Origin: Gemmiger formicilis
GTDB lineage: Bacteria > Bacillota > Clostridia > Oscillospirales > Ruminococcaceae
Length of the DNA: 64,000 bases
Direction of reading: 5' to 3'
Assembly (NCBI RefSeq): GCF_016900095.1
Contig: NZ_JACJJP010000004.1
Location: 113,334-177,333 of the forward strand
The first letter of the stretch is position 1, and each line of letters starts with the position of its first letter. The notes under the pieces were generated by a model that had not been told where the DNA came from, did no database searches, and saw only the letters and a program-made list of their open reading frames with translations. The position numbers were made by a program, and so were the translations under genes. This document shows positions 24,707-32,968 of this stretch, piece by piece.

Positions 24707-25653
24707 TCGGTGTGGCCGTCCAGCCCCTGGAAATAGGCCCGGCTGCGGGCGGCGGCGGTGGTGATCAGGTCGGACAGGGCCTGCAGGGAATCAAACTTGC
24801 GCACGGGGCACAGATATTTGTGAAATTCCAGAATGGGCTGCTGGCCGTAAACGTTGCCGGAAAAGCCCGGCACATAGGTCTCGCAGCTCACGGCGGCCCC
24901 CTCCTCTGCCACGGTGGGACGGGGCCCGATGCCGGTGGCCGAGGGATACCAGCTGCCGCCGATGCAGATGCGGGTGAGGTAGACGCCGCAGCAGGGCTGC
25001 AGGGTGCCGGCGGGATAATTCTGGTTGATGGTGGGGGTGCCCAGTTTGCTGGTGCCCACCCCCTTGCCGTGGGTGACGGTCCAGTCGATGGCGTAGGGCG
25101 CGCCCAGCATGGCGTTGGCGTCGGGCACGCGGCCTTCCTCCAGGGCGGCGCGGATGCGGGTGGAGGAGACCACCTCGCCCCGGTAGCGGGCCATCTCCAC
25201 CACCGTGACACGGATGCCCGCGGCGGCACAGAGCTCTTTCAGCATAGGCACGTTGCCGGCGGCCCGGGCGCCGAAGGTGAAGTTATCCCCGCAGAACACC
25301 GCCTTGGCATGGAAGCAGCCCACCAGGATATCCTGCACAAAGGCTTCGGGGCTCAGAGAACAGAAATCCGCAAAGGGCGGTTCCATCAGGCGCCGCACCC
25401 CCAGGGAGGCGATGCGGGCGTGTTTCTGGGCGGTGGAGAGAATCCGTCCGCCTTTGAGAGTGCTGCCTTCCGCCAGTTCAAAGGTAAAGACGGCGGGCAT
25501 CAGGCCGCTGCGCCGGGCTTCGGTCACGGCGGCGGAAATGACGGCACGGTGGCCCAGATGGACCCCGTCAAAAAAGCCCAGGGCCACGGCGCTGCCCCGG
25601 GGGGCATCCACCGGAGAGATGGCCGGGATGATCTGCATATCCAATTGCTGCAT
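24703..25653 (-). CDS. ribF: Bifunctional riboflavin kinase / FAD synthetase
   Basis: RibF (316 aa) phosphorylates riboflavin to FMN and adenylates FMN to FAD. N-terminal adenylyltransferase: LGFFDGVHLGHRAVI (about 26-40, the HxGH nucleotide motif), FCGDNFTFGARAAGN and VVSSTRIRAALEEG. C-terminal kinase: VTHGKGVGTSKLGTPTINQN and GIGPRPTV, where the usual GxPTAN is seen as GTPTIN. Start ATG 25653 has AAAGGAC upstream and follows the truB stop by 4 nt, the typical truB-ribF arrangement. Confidence 0.94.
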   Translation of the reverse strand: MQQLDMQIIPAISPVDAPRGSAVALGFFDGVHLGHRAVISAAVTEARRSGLMPAVFTFELAEGSTLKGGRILSTAQKHARIASLGVRRLMEPPFADFCSLSPEAFVQDILVGCFHAKAVFCGDNFTFGARAAGNVPMLKELCAAAGIRVTVVEMARYRGEVVSSTRIRAALEEGRVPDANAMLGAPYAIDWTVTHGKGVGTSKLGTPTINQNYPAGTLQPCCGVYLTRICIGGSWYPSATGIGPRPTVAEEGAAVSCETYVPGFSGNVYGQQPILEFHKYLCPVRKFDSLQALSDLITTAAARSRAYFQGLDGHTD

Positions 25654-25657
25654 CGTG

Positions 25658-26554
25658 TCAGGTCCTTTCGCAGAACAGTTTTTCCACCCGCAGAACGCCG
25701 CCCTCGACCACCGCCAGGCCCAGAAACAGGCCGGTGGTGTCGTACACGCGATAGCGGCCGTCCGCCGCGGGATACCGGCTGGTGGGACAGCCGTTGAACA
25801 GGTGGGTGCGGGCGGGTTCCTCCACCGTGAGAGCGGGCAGAGAGGCAAAGGCGCTCTCCACCCCCAGCATCCAGCCGGATTCGGCCAGGGTGCCGTCCTG
25901 GGCGGCGGCCAGAATCTCCGGCAGGGTGTGGCACTGGTCGATGGAGAAGGCCCCCGCCCGGGTGCGGCGCAACGCCGCCAGGGTGGCGGGCTGGCCCAGG
26001 GCCGCGCCGATGTCCTCGGCCAGGACCCGGATGTAGGTGCCCTTGGAGCAGGACACCCGCAGGGTGTGATCCCCGGGGGCAGGGCTGCCCAGATAGTCGA
26101 TGGAATAGATGGTGATGGGCCGGGGGGTGCGTTCCACCGTATGGCCCTTGCGCGCCGCCTTGTACAGCGGCTGGCCGTTCACCTTGACGGCGGAGTACAT
26201 GGGCGGCAGCTGCTGCTGTGCCCCCAGGAACCGGGGCAGCACGGCCCGGAGTTCCGTCTCCCCCGCCGTGACGGGCGCTGTTTCCAGCACGGTGCCGGTG
26301 ATGTCCCCGGTGTCGGTGCGCAGGCCCAGGCGCAGGGTGGCTTCGTAGGTTTTGTCGTGGTCTGGCTGGCGGTCGGCGGCTGCGGTGGCCCCGCCCGCAA
26401 ACACCACCAGCACACCGGTGGCCATGGGGTCCAGCGTGCCGGAATGGCCCAGGCGCCGGGTGCCCAGTGCCCCCCGCAGCTTGGCCAGCACATCAAAGCT
26501 GGTCCAGCCGGCAGGTTTGTCCACCGGCAGGATGCCGTTGGTCATCTTGGTCAT
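25658..26554 (-). CDS. truB: tRNA pseudouridine-55 synthase
   Basis: TruB (298 aa) makes the universal pseudouridine 55 in the tRNA T-arm. The catalytic Asp is in RRLGHSGTLDPMATGVLVV (about 31-49); other marks are DKTYEATLRLG, QQLPPMYSAVKVNGQPLYKAARKG and SKGTYIRVLAEDIG. The true start is ATG 26554 (MTKMTNGILPVDKP) with SD GGAGG. The C-terminal part resembles a PUA-like extension. Part of the infB-region operon. Confidence 0.95.
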   Translation of the reverse strand: MTKMTNGILPVDKPAGWTSFDVLAKLRGALGTRRLGHSGTLDPMATGVLVVFAGGATAAADRQPDHDKTYEATLRLGLRTDTGDITGTVLETAPVTAGETELRAVLPRFLGAQQQLPPMYSAVKVNGQPLYKAARKGHTVERTPRPITIYSIDYLGSPAPGDHTLRVSCSKGTYIRVLAEDIGAALGQPATLAALRRTRAGAFSIDQCHTLPEILAAAQDGTLAESGWMLGVESAFASLPALTVEEPARTHLFNGCPTSRYPAADGRYRVYDTTGLFLGLAVVEGGVLRVEKLFCERT

Positions 26555-26575
26555 AGGTTGCCTCCATATAGCAAG

Positions 26576-26624
26576 AACCGGCGCCGGGCAGCGGGCCCTG
26601 CGGCGCCGCTGCCTGTCACCGGTT
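26576..26624. repeat. Large imperfect palindrome between nrnA and truB
   Basis: Outer arms AACCGG/CCGGTT (26576-26581 / 26619-26624) and inner arms GGCAGCGG/CCGCTGCC (26587-26594 / 26606-26613) can form a long hairpin. A U-rich run (CCTTTTCT) is only on the plus strand, although the genes run minus. It may be an RNA-processing or stability element rather than a classical terminator. Confidence 0.5.
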
Positions 26625-26636
26625 CCTTTTCTGCCA

Positions 26637-27635
26637 TTATCCTTGATTGCGCTCGGCATGGTCGATCATGCCCCAGCGTTCCAGTTCCTTGCGCACTTCG
26701 TCCAGAATGGCATAGCGCGCGTTGTCCAGGTTGCCGCTGATCTCGCACCCGGCTGCACGGGAATGTCCCCCGCCGCCCAGGTGCCGGGCAATGGCACAGG
26801 CATCCACACGGCCGGCGGTGCGCACGCTGATCTTGAAGCTGCCGTCCTTCTGCTGGCGCAGAGTCAGGCCGACCTCCACCCCTTCGATAGAGCGGGGCAG
26901 GCTGGTCAGGTCTTCCAGCTCGGCTCCCGGCACCCCGGAAGTAACGATCTGGTCCCAGGTCAGGTAGATCATGGCACACAGGCCGTCGAAGAAATATTCC
27001 AGACTTTCCAGCGCCATCTTCTCAATTTCCAGACGGGCGCGGGAACGGGATTCAAACAGGCGGGCATTGAGCGTTTCAATGTTGGCCCCCGCCTCGATGA
27101 CCCGGGCCGCCGCCATATGGGTCTTGGCGGTGGTGTTGGAGAAGCGGAAGCAGCCGGTGTCGGTGGCAATGCCGGTGTACAGGCAGGCCGCGATCTCCGG
27201 GGTGAGTTCCACCCCCATGTCGGTGACCAGATCCAGCATGATCTCGCTGGCCGCGGCGGCGCCGGGGTCCAGCAGGGTCTCGTAGGCATAGCCGCTGTTG
27301 CTGGCATGATGGTCGATGCACAGGTCCACGTGTTCGGCGTACTTCTGCACATTGTTGCGGTCGCCGAACAGCTGGATGCCGGCCACATCCACCGCTACCA
27401 CAAAGGCAGGCGTGAAACTGGAGTCGAACCAGCCGATCTCCATGAAATCATACAGGGAAGGGATCGGGTCGCTGCAGAGCACGGCAACGTTCTTGCCCAG
27501 CGTTTTCAGCGCCAGGTACAACGCCCCGGCACAGCCGATGGTGTCGCCGTCGGGGTTCTTATGGCATAGGATCAGGATATCCTGTGCGGCGCGCAGCCGC
27601 AGTACAGCGGTTTGCCTGTCCACAGATTCCGTCAT
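26637..27635 (-). CDS. nrnA: DHH-family nanoRNase / pAp phosphatase
   Basis: NrnA (332 aa) degrades 2-5 nt RNA fragments and hydrolyses pAp, with Mn2+. The DHH domain has HKNPDGDTIG (24-33), VVAVDVAG (about 79-86) and CIDHHASN (about 106-113). The C-terminal DHHA1 domain ends with the substrate-binding GGGGHSRAAGCEISG (about 289-303). SD AGAGG precedes ATG. Placement between rbfA and truB is the standard Firmicutes order. Confidence 0.93.
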   Translation of the reverse strand: MTESVDRQTAVLRLRAAQDILILCHKNPDGDTIGCAGALYLALKTLGKNVAVLCSDPIPSLYDFMEIGWFDSSFTPAFVVAVDVAGIQLFGDRNNVQKYAEHVDLCIDHHASNSGYAYETLLDPGAAAASEIMLDLVTDMGVELTPEIAACLYTGIATDTGCFRFSNTTAKTHMAAARVIEAGANIETLNARLFESRSRARLEIEKMALESLEYFFDGLCAMIYLTWDQIVTSGVPGAELEDLTSLPRSIEGVEVGLTLRQQKDGSFKISVRTAGRVDACAIARHLGGGGHSRAAGCEISGNLDNARYAILDEVRKELERWGMIDHAERNQG

Positions 27636-27700
27636 AACTTACCTCTTTTCCAGCGACCCGAAAACTTCGGCTTCGCTCCAAAAGTGGCCGAGGGCAGGCT

Positions 27701-28081
27701 TCAGTCTTCCTGCGGTTCGGCTTGCGCGGCGGGGCGGTCGTTTTCCAGCCCGCGCAGCATTTCGTTGATATGGGCCGCATAGGCGGCGCCGTCATCCGCC
27801 ACAAACACAAAGCGGGGCGCTTTGCGGATGTGCATACGGCGGCTGACTTCGGTACGGACATGGCCGGAGGCCTTGTTCAAAGCGGCCACCACCGGCTTGC
27901 TGCCCCCTTCCCGGCCCATGACGCTGATGTAGACCTTGGCCACATCCAGGTCGGGGGTCACGTCCAGGCGGGTGACGGTCAGCAGACCGCCCGCCACGCG
28001 GGGGTCCTTCATCTCGCCGATGATGGCGATGAGCTCCCGCTTCATATCCTGGGCCATGCGGCCCTGGTTCTTGGTAGGCAT
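27701..28081 (-). CDS. rbfA: Ribosome-binding factor A
   Basis: RbfA (126 aa) binds the maturing 30S subunit near helix 1 of 16S rRNA. Signatures: MAQDMKRELIAIIGEMKDPRV (about 9-29) and VTPDLDVAKVYISVMG (about 41-56), a KH-type fold. SD GAGG is present. Directly follows infB (19 nt gap). Confidence 0.93.
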   Translation of the reverse strand: MPTKNQGRMAQDMKRELIAIIGEMKDPRVAGGLLTVTRLDVTPDLDVAKVYISVMGREGGSKPVVAALNKASGHVRTEVSRRMHIRKAPRFVFVADDGAAYAAHINEMLRGLENDRPAAQAEPQED

Positions 28082-28100
28082 TTGTCGTAACCTCGTTCAA

Positions 28101-30515
28101 TCAATCGCGGTATTCTTCCAGCTTGAAGCACTCGAAGACGTCGCCTTCCTTGATGTCGGAGAACTTCTCCAGGGTGATGCCGCATTCAAAGCCTTCGGCC
28201 ACTTCCTTGGCGTCGTCCTTGAAGCGCTTGAGGGAGGCGATGGCGTCCTCGGTGATGACGATGCCGTCACGCACCAGGCGCAGCTTGGCATCGCGGGTGA
28301 TCTTGCCGCTGGTAACACGGCAGCCGGCGACAGTACCCACGGAAGAGATCTTGTAGACCTGGCGGACCTGGGCTTCGCCCAGCGCCACTTCCCGGATCTT
28401 GGGGGCCAGCATGCCCTTCATAGCGTCGGAGACATCGTTGATGGCGTCGTAGATGACGCGGTACATCCGCATTTCCACGCCGGTCTGCTCGGCTTCCGCC
28501 TTGGCGATGGGGTCAGGCCGGACGTTGAAGCCGATGATGATGGCGTTGGAAGCGTCAGCCAGGCTGACGTCGGACTTGTTGATGGCACCCACGGCGGCAT
28601 GGATGACACGCACGCGGACTTCGTCGTTGGAGATCTTCTCCAGGCTCTGCTTCACAGCCTCGGCGGAGCCCTGGACGTCGGCCTTGACGATGATGGGCAG
28701 TTCCTTCATGTCATTGGCAGCCATCTGATCAAACAGGTTATCCAGGGTGACCTTGGTGTAGGAGGCAAACTGCTTTTCCTTGGCTTCGGTCAGGCGGCGG
28801 TCGGCCAGTTCACGGGCCAGACGCTCGTCCTCCACGGCCTCGAACAGGTCGCCGGCCTGGGGCACTTCGGTCAGACCGGTGATCTCCACAGGCATGGAGG
28901 GACCGGCCTCGGTGATTTCCTGGCCCTTGTCGTTGCGCATGGTACGCACGCGGCCCACGGAGGTACCCGCAATCAGGCAATCGCCCTTGTGCAGGGTACC
29001 GTTCTGCACCAGCAGGGTGGCCACGGTGCCCTGGCCCTTGTCCAGGCGGGCTTCCACCACGGCGCCCTTGGCGCGGCGGTTGGGGTTGGCCTTCAGTTCC
29101 ATGACCTCGGCTTCCAGCACAATGCGTTCCAGCAGGTCCTGGATACCCATGCCGGTCACGGCGGACACCGGGATGCAGGCCACGTCGCCGCCCCAGTCTT
29201 CGGGGACGATCTCGTACTTGGTCAGCTGTTCCTTGACCCGCTCGGGGTTGGCGGTGGGTTTATCCATCTTGTTGATGGCCACGATCAGCTTGACGTTGGC
29301 CGCCTTGGCATGGTTGATGGACTCGATGGTCTGGGGCATGATGCCATCGTCGGCAGCCACCACCAGAACGGCGATATCGGTCATGTTGGCGCCGCGGGCA
29401 CGCATGGAGGTGAAAGCCTCGTGGCCCGGGGTGTCCAGGAAGGTGATGACGTCGTCGCCGCTCTTGACCTGGTAGGCGCCGATGGCCTGGGTGATGCCGC
29501 CGGCTTCGCCCGCGGTGACGTTGGTCTTGCGGATGGCGTCCAGAATGGAGGTTTTGCCGTGGTCGACGTGGCCCATGACCACCACGACCGGCGGACGGGT
29601 GACCAGATCTTCGGCGGCGTCCTCCTCCTGCTCAAACAGGCGCTCCTCGATGGAGACATGGACTTCCCGCTCCACCTTGGCGTGGAATTCCTCGGCCACC
29701 AGGGCGGCGGAGTCGAAATCCACCACGTCGGAGGCAGCGTGCATCTCGCCCATCTGCATGAACTTGGCCACAACCTTGGCCACGTTCTGCTTCAGGCGGG
29801 AAGCCAGCTCGCTGACGGTGATCTCGTCGGGAATCTGGATCTTCAGCTGGGCGTTGCGGGCCTTTTCCAGCTGGATGCGCTGCAGGCGCTCGGCTTCGGT
29901 TTCCCGGCGGCGCTGGTACTGGTTGCGGCCCTTGTTCCGGTTCTGGAACTTCTGCTTGGTGGCCACAGGCTGCTTCTTGCGCTTGGAAGGCATGTTGCGG
30001 CTGTCGGCCAGATCATCATAGCGGGCGCTGAACTTATCCACGTTCACGTCCACGGTGCGGGTGTCCACCTGCACCTGGGCGCGGTTGACCTGCACCTGCT
30101 CGGTGGCCACCGGCTTCTTGATGCCGCTGTCGGCGGCCAGCTCCTGCATGGTCACGCTCTTTTCCTTGCGGCGCTCGGCAGGCTTGTTGTCATTCTTTTT
30201 GGGAGCCTTGGGGGCTTCCTTGGCTGCAGGCTGGGCCTTGGCAGGCTCGGTCTTCTTGGGCTCGGCTTTGGCAGCCTTGGCCGGCTCGGTCTTCTTGGGC
30301 TCGGCCGGCTGCTTGCCGGAGGCCAGGTACTCATCCAGGCTGGCCACGGCGGTTTCGCGGGTCAGGGATTCCAGCAGGCCGTTGACCTCGCTTTCCTCAA
30401 ACGTGCCGCCGGGTTTGCGGTTCTGCCCCGTCAGGGCGGCCACCGTATCGATGGCCTTCTTGGGGGTGATGCCGAAATCCTTGGCCACGTCGGCGATCTT
30501 ATACTTAAAATCCAT
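28101..30515 (-). CDS. infB: Translation initiation factor IF-2
   Basis: IF-2 (804 aa) is the GTPase that places initiator tRNA. An N-terminal IF2N-like helix bundle (MDFKYKIADVAKDFGITPKKAID) is followed by a Lys/Ala/Glu/Pro-rich linker (about 70-110) and an Arg/Gln-rich stretch (about 190-215). A second IF2N module (ITVSELASRLKQNVAKVVAKFM) precedes the G domain (about 305-475; VVVMGHVDHGKTSILDAIR, DTPGHEAF, INKMDKP). C-terminal domains II-IV are complete. SD AAGGAGG. Central gene of the nusA-infB operon. Confidence 0.97.
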   Translation of the reverse strand: MDFKYKIADVAKDFGITPKKAIDTVAALTGQNRKPGGTFEESEVNGLLESLTRETAVASLDEYLASGKQPAEPKKTEPAKAAKAEPKKTEPAKAQPAAKEAPKAPKKNDNKPAERRKEKSVTMQELAADSGIKKPVATEQVQVNRAQVQVDTRTVDVNVDKFSARYDDLADSRNMPSKRKKQPVATKQKFQNRNKGRNQYQRRRETEAERLQRIQLEKARNAQLKIQIPDEITVSELASRLKQNVAKVVAKFMQMGEMHAASDVVDFDSAALVAEEFHAKVEREVHVSIEERLFEQEEDAAEDLVTRPPVVVVMGHVDHGKTSILDAIRKTNVTAGEAGGITQAIGAYQVKSGDDVITFLDTPGHEAFTSMRARGANMTDIAVLVVAADDGIMPQTIESINHAKAANVKLIVAINKMDKPTANPERVKEQLTKYEIVPEDWGGDVACIPVSAVTGMGIQDLLERIVLEAEVMELKANPNRRAKGAVVEARLDKGQGTVATLLVQNGTLHKGDCLIAGTSVGRVRTMRNDKGQEITEAGPSMPVEITGLTEVPQAGDLFEAVEDERLARELADRRLTEAKEKQFASYTKVTLDNLFDQMAANDMKELPIIVKADVQGSAEAVKQSLEKISNDEVRVRVIHAAVGAINKSDVSLADASNAIIIGFNVRPDPIAKAEAEQTGVEMRMYRVIYDAINDVSDAMKGMLAPKIREVALGEAQVRQVYKISSVGTVAGCRVTSGKITRDAKLRLVRDGIVITEDAIASLKRFKDDAKEVAEGFECGITLEKFSDIKEGDVFECFKLEEYRD

Positions 30516-30528
30516 GGGCAGGTCCTCC

Positions 30529-30837
30529 TTATCGGGTCAGTTGGTTTGCGCACAGCCGCGCAAGGTTTTCATCCGTTACCGCAAACACCGCCGCGGGCCG
30601 CGGGGTGAGCGCGGCCAGGCTGGCGGTTTCCAGCGGCATGACTTCGCAGGCAACAAGGCCTTCGCAGGTATCTTTCATGTGTTGTTGGGTGCGGGGGCTG
30701 GCATCGCAGGCCAGCAGCACCAGGCTGACCTTGCCGCGCATAACGGCTTCCTCGACACGGTCGTACCCGTGCAGCAGTTTGCCCGCCTTGCGGCACAGAC
30801 CCAGCGCACCCAGCAACCCGTTTGAATCATGTGGCAC
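30529..30837 (-). CDS. ylxQ: YlxQ, L7Ae-family RNA-binding protein
   Basis: This 102-residue protein starts at a GTG (30835-30837) with GGAGG 9 nt upstream. LLGALGLCRKAGKLLHGYDRVEEAVMRGKVSLVLLACDAS is the L7Ae/L30e fold with the RNA-contact region; the family binds kink-turn RNA. It overlaps the ylxR stop by 11 nt, so the two are translationally coupled, as usual between nusA and infB. Confidence 0.88.
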   Translation of the reverse strand: MPHDSNGLLGALGLCRKAGKLLHGYDRVEEAVMRGKVSLVLLACDASPRTQQHMKDTCEGLVACEVMPLETASLAALTPRPAAVFAVTDENLARLCANQLTR

Positions 30838-31138
30838 GCTCGGTCCCCTCCTTTGCCATTTGTTCGGCGCAGGCGATCTCCTCGGTCAGGCGCTCGTACA
30901 CGTTGTCCGGCACCGGAACGCCGAAGGCGTGTTCCAGCCGTTTGGCCTTGCGGGCCTTGGCCAGGCAGGCCGCCGACGGGCACAGATAAGCACCCCGGCC
31001 GGATTTTTTACCGGTCAGGTCCACGCCCACATCCCCTTCGGGGCTGCGGACGATGCGCACCAGTTCACGCTTGGGCTTTTGGGCGTTGCAGCCCACACAC
31101 CGGCGCACCGGGACTTTCTTTTGACGTTGCTGCTGCAA
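30827..31138 (-). CDS. ylxR: YlxR (DUF448; RNase P modulator RnpM)
   Basis: A 103-residue basic protein with the family signature VPVRRCVGCNAQKPKRELVRIV (9-30) and GRGAYLCPSAACLAKARKAKRLEHAF (about 48-73). The family is an RNA-binding factor reported to modulate RNase P in Bacillus. The start is a TTG (31136-31138) preceded by AGAGGTTTCACC; no ATG or GTG fits. Lies between nusA and ylxQ. Confidence 0.9.
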   Translation of the reverse strand: MQQQRQKKVPVRRCVGCNAQKPKRELVRIVRSPEGDVGVDLTGKKSGRGAYLCPSAACLAKARKAKRLEHAFGVPVPDNVYERLTEEIACAEQMAKEGTERAT

Positions 31139-31177
31139 GGTGAAACCTCTTTTCGGATAAAGTGGGCGGGATGGGAT

Positions 31178-32254
31178 TTATTCTTCTTCCTCGCCGTAAT
31201 AGCCGGATTCCGGACGGATATCGATATTATAGCCGGTCAGGTGAGCGCACAGGCGCACATTCTGGCCTTTGTTGCCGATGGCCAGGCTCAGCTGGTGATC
31301 GGGCACGGTGACCCGGCAGCTCTTGTTCTCGCCGGGGAGCAGCTCCACCTTGACCACCTTGGCCGGGGACAGGGCCGCCGAGATGAAGGCGGTGATGTCC
31401 TCGCTCCAGCGGATGATGTCAATCTTCTCGCCGTTCAGCTCGGAGACAATCTTCTCCACGCGGGCGCCGTGGGCACCGATGCAGGCACCGACGGGGTCCA
31501 CGTTGGGGTCCTTGCTGTACACGGCCATCTTGGTGCGGGCGCCAGCCTCGCGGGCGATGGCCTTGACTTCCACCACGCCCTCATAGATTTCGGGCACTTC
31601 CAGCTCGAACATCCGCTTGACAAGACCCGGATGGGTGCGGCTGATGGTCACGCGGGGACCGCGCTCGGTGGAGATGACATCCACCACGTACACCTGAACC
31701 ACCTGGTTTTCGGTGAAGGTCTCGCCGGGGACCTGCTCGTTGCGGGGCAGAACGGCGCTGCCGCCCTTGCCCAGGTCCACCACCACGTTGCCGCGCTCGT
31801 GGTCAACGGAAACCACGGTGGCGGAGATGATCTCGTGGGCACGGGACTGCATTTCGCTGCACTGCAGGCTGCGCTCGCCTTCCCGCAGGCCCTGCCGGAT
31901 CACATGCTTGGCGGTCTGGGCGGCAATGCGGCCGAATTCCTTGGTCTTGAGCTGGGTGACAAAGCGCTGACCGATCTTGTAGGACTTGCGCACCCGCTGG
32001 GCGTCTTCCAGGCTGATCTGGGTGTGGGGGTTTTCCACCTCTTCCACAATGTCCCGCATCAGGCTGGCACGGAAGGTGCCCAGTTCGGGGTCGATGTCCA
32101 CGATGACGTTGTCGTCCTCGACCTCATAGTCCTTCTTGACTGCAATGACGATGGCGGCCTTGATCTTGTCGATCAGGTAGTCGGCGGGCAGGCCGCGCTC
32201 CTTCTCCAGTGCGGCCAGGGCTTCAAAGAATTCGTTGTTGGATGCAGTAGCCAT
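31178..32254 (-). CDS. nusA: Transcription termination/antitermination factor NusA
   Basis: NusA (358 aa) binds RNA polymerase and modulates pausing and termination. N-terminal polymerase-binding domain (1-125; NNEFFEALAALEKERGLPADYLIDKIKAAIV), S1 domain (about 135-200; GTVV-type text ISATVVSVDHERGNVVVDLG), then two KH domains (PVGACIGAHGARVEKIVSELNGEKIDIIRW; LAIGNKGQNVRLCAHLTGYNIDIRPES). It stops after KH2 with a short acidic YYGEEEE tail, the compact Gram-positive form. Start ATG 32254 (MATASNNEFF) has SD GGAGG; a longer in-frame extension lacks homology. Confidence 0.96.
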   Translation of the reverse strand: MATASNNEFFEALAALEKERGLPADYLIDKIKAAIVIAVKKDYEVEDDNVIVDIDPELGTFRASLMRDIVEEVENPHTQISLEDAQRVRKSYKIGQRFVTQLKTKEFGRIAAQTAKHVIRQGLREGERSLQCSEMQSRAHEIISATVVSVDHERGNVVVDLGKGGSAVLPRNEQVPGETFTENQVVQVYVVDVISTERGPRVTISRTHPGLVKRMFELEVPEIYEGVVEVKAIAREAGARTKMAVYSKDPNVDPVGACIGAHGARVEKIVSELNGEKIDIIRWSEDITAFISAALSPAKVVKVELLPGENKSCRVTVPDHQLSLAIGNKGQNVRLCAHLTGYNIDIRPESGYYGEEEE

Positions 32255-32315
32255 TTTTCCGGTATCCTCCCAAAGTGATGTATATGTCAGCCATTTTGCG
32301 GCGGGTATTGCGTTT

Positions 32316-32810
32316 TCAGCCGAAGAGGTTTTCGTCATCGCACAGCTTGACAAAGCCGGCGCTCTTGAGGGGGAAGGTTGCGTCCCCCTGCTCGGTGCGC
32401 AGGGTCACGACACCGTCTTCCAGCCCCACCAGGATGCCTTCCAGCTCCCGGCGGCCCTGCTCATCCGGACGGATGAGACGGGCGGCACATTTCTGCCCGG
32501 CCAGAAGTTCATAATGCTCGGGGCGGGTCAGGCGGCGGCCCAACCCGGGGCTGCCCACTTCCAGATAGTAGCTCTGGTCAATGGGATCGGCCTGGTCAAG
32601 CAGCGGATCGATGGCCCGGGACACGGCCTCGCAGGTGTCGGTGTCCAGCGGTTCGTCCCGGTCGATGAGGACCCGCAGGAACCAGTCCGGACCTTCCTTT
32701 TCGAACCGGACATCCCACAGGCGAAGCCCCATCTGTTCCACCACCGGGCGGACAATGGCTTCCACTGCGGCGGCCGCGCCGCCGGGCTGCTGGTGCTTGG
32801 CTTTTGCCAT
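32316..32810 (-). CDS. rimP: Ribosome maturation factor RimP
   Basis: RimP (164 aa) assists 30S assembly. Signatures: VRPVVEQMGLRLWDVRFEKEG (about 21-41), LRVLIDRDEPLDTDTCEAVSRAID, YYLEVGSPGLGRRLTRPEHY (about 81-100), plus a C-terminal SH3-like domain. SD AGGGGG is 8 nt from the ATG. First gene of the rimP-nusA-ylxR-ylxQ-infB-rbfA-nrnA-truB-ribF series, all minus strand with small gaps. Confidence 0.94.
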   Translation of the reverse strand: MAKAKHQQPGGAAAAVEAIVRPVVEQMGLRLWDVRFEKEGPDWFLRVLIDRDEPLDTDTCEAVSRAIDPLLDQADPIDQSYYLEVGSPGLGRRLTRPEHYELLAGQKCAARLIRPDEQGRRELEGILVGLEDGVVTLRTEQGDATFPLKSAGFVKLCDDENLFG

Positions 32811-32825
32811 AGTAACCCCCTATCA

Positions 32826-32857
32826 CAAAAAGAAAGCGGACCAAACGGCCCACTTTC
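32826..32857 (-). terminator. Attenuator-like terminator hairpin in rimP-nusA leader
   Basis: Minus strand 11-bp stem (GAAAGTGGGCC/GGTCCGCTTTC, GTTT loop) followed directly by TTTTTGTG, ending 16 nt before the rimP ATG. It lies downstream of the operon's own promoter (32886-32914), so it is inside the leader. It may also stop transcripts from the AlgJ-like gene. Confidence 0.75.
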
Positions 32858-32885
32858 AGTAAAAAAATCATCATCGAACAGTAAG

Positions 32886-32914
32886 AATATACCACACCCG
32901 CGTACAAAATGCAA
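32886..32914 (-). promoter_or_regulatory. Sigma-A promoter of the rimP-nusA-infB operon
   Basis: Minus strand TTGCAT (32909-32914), 17-bp spacer, TATATT (32886-32891) with extended TGG. Predicted start about 32879, giving a ~70-nt leader. Confidence 0.75.
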
Positions 32915-32968
32915 GCCTTTTGCACCTTTTTGCCGCCAAATTGTTATCTTTTGCGGGGTAAAAGGGGT

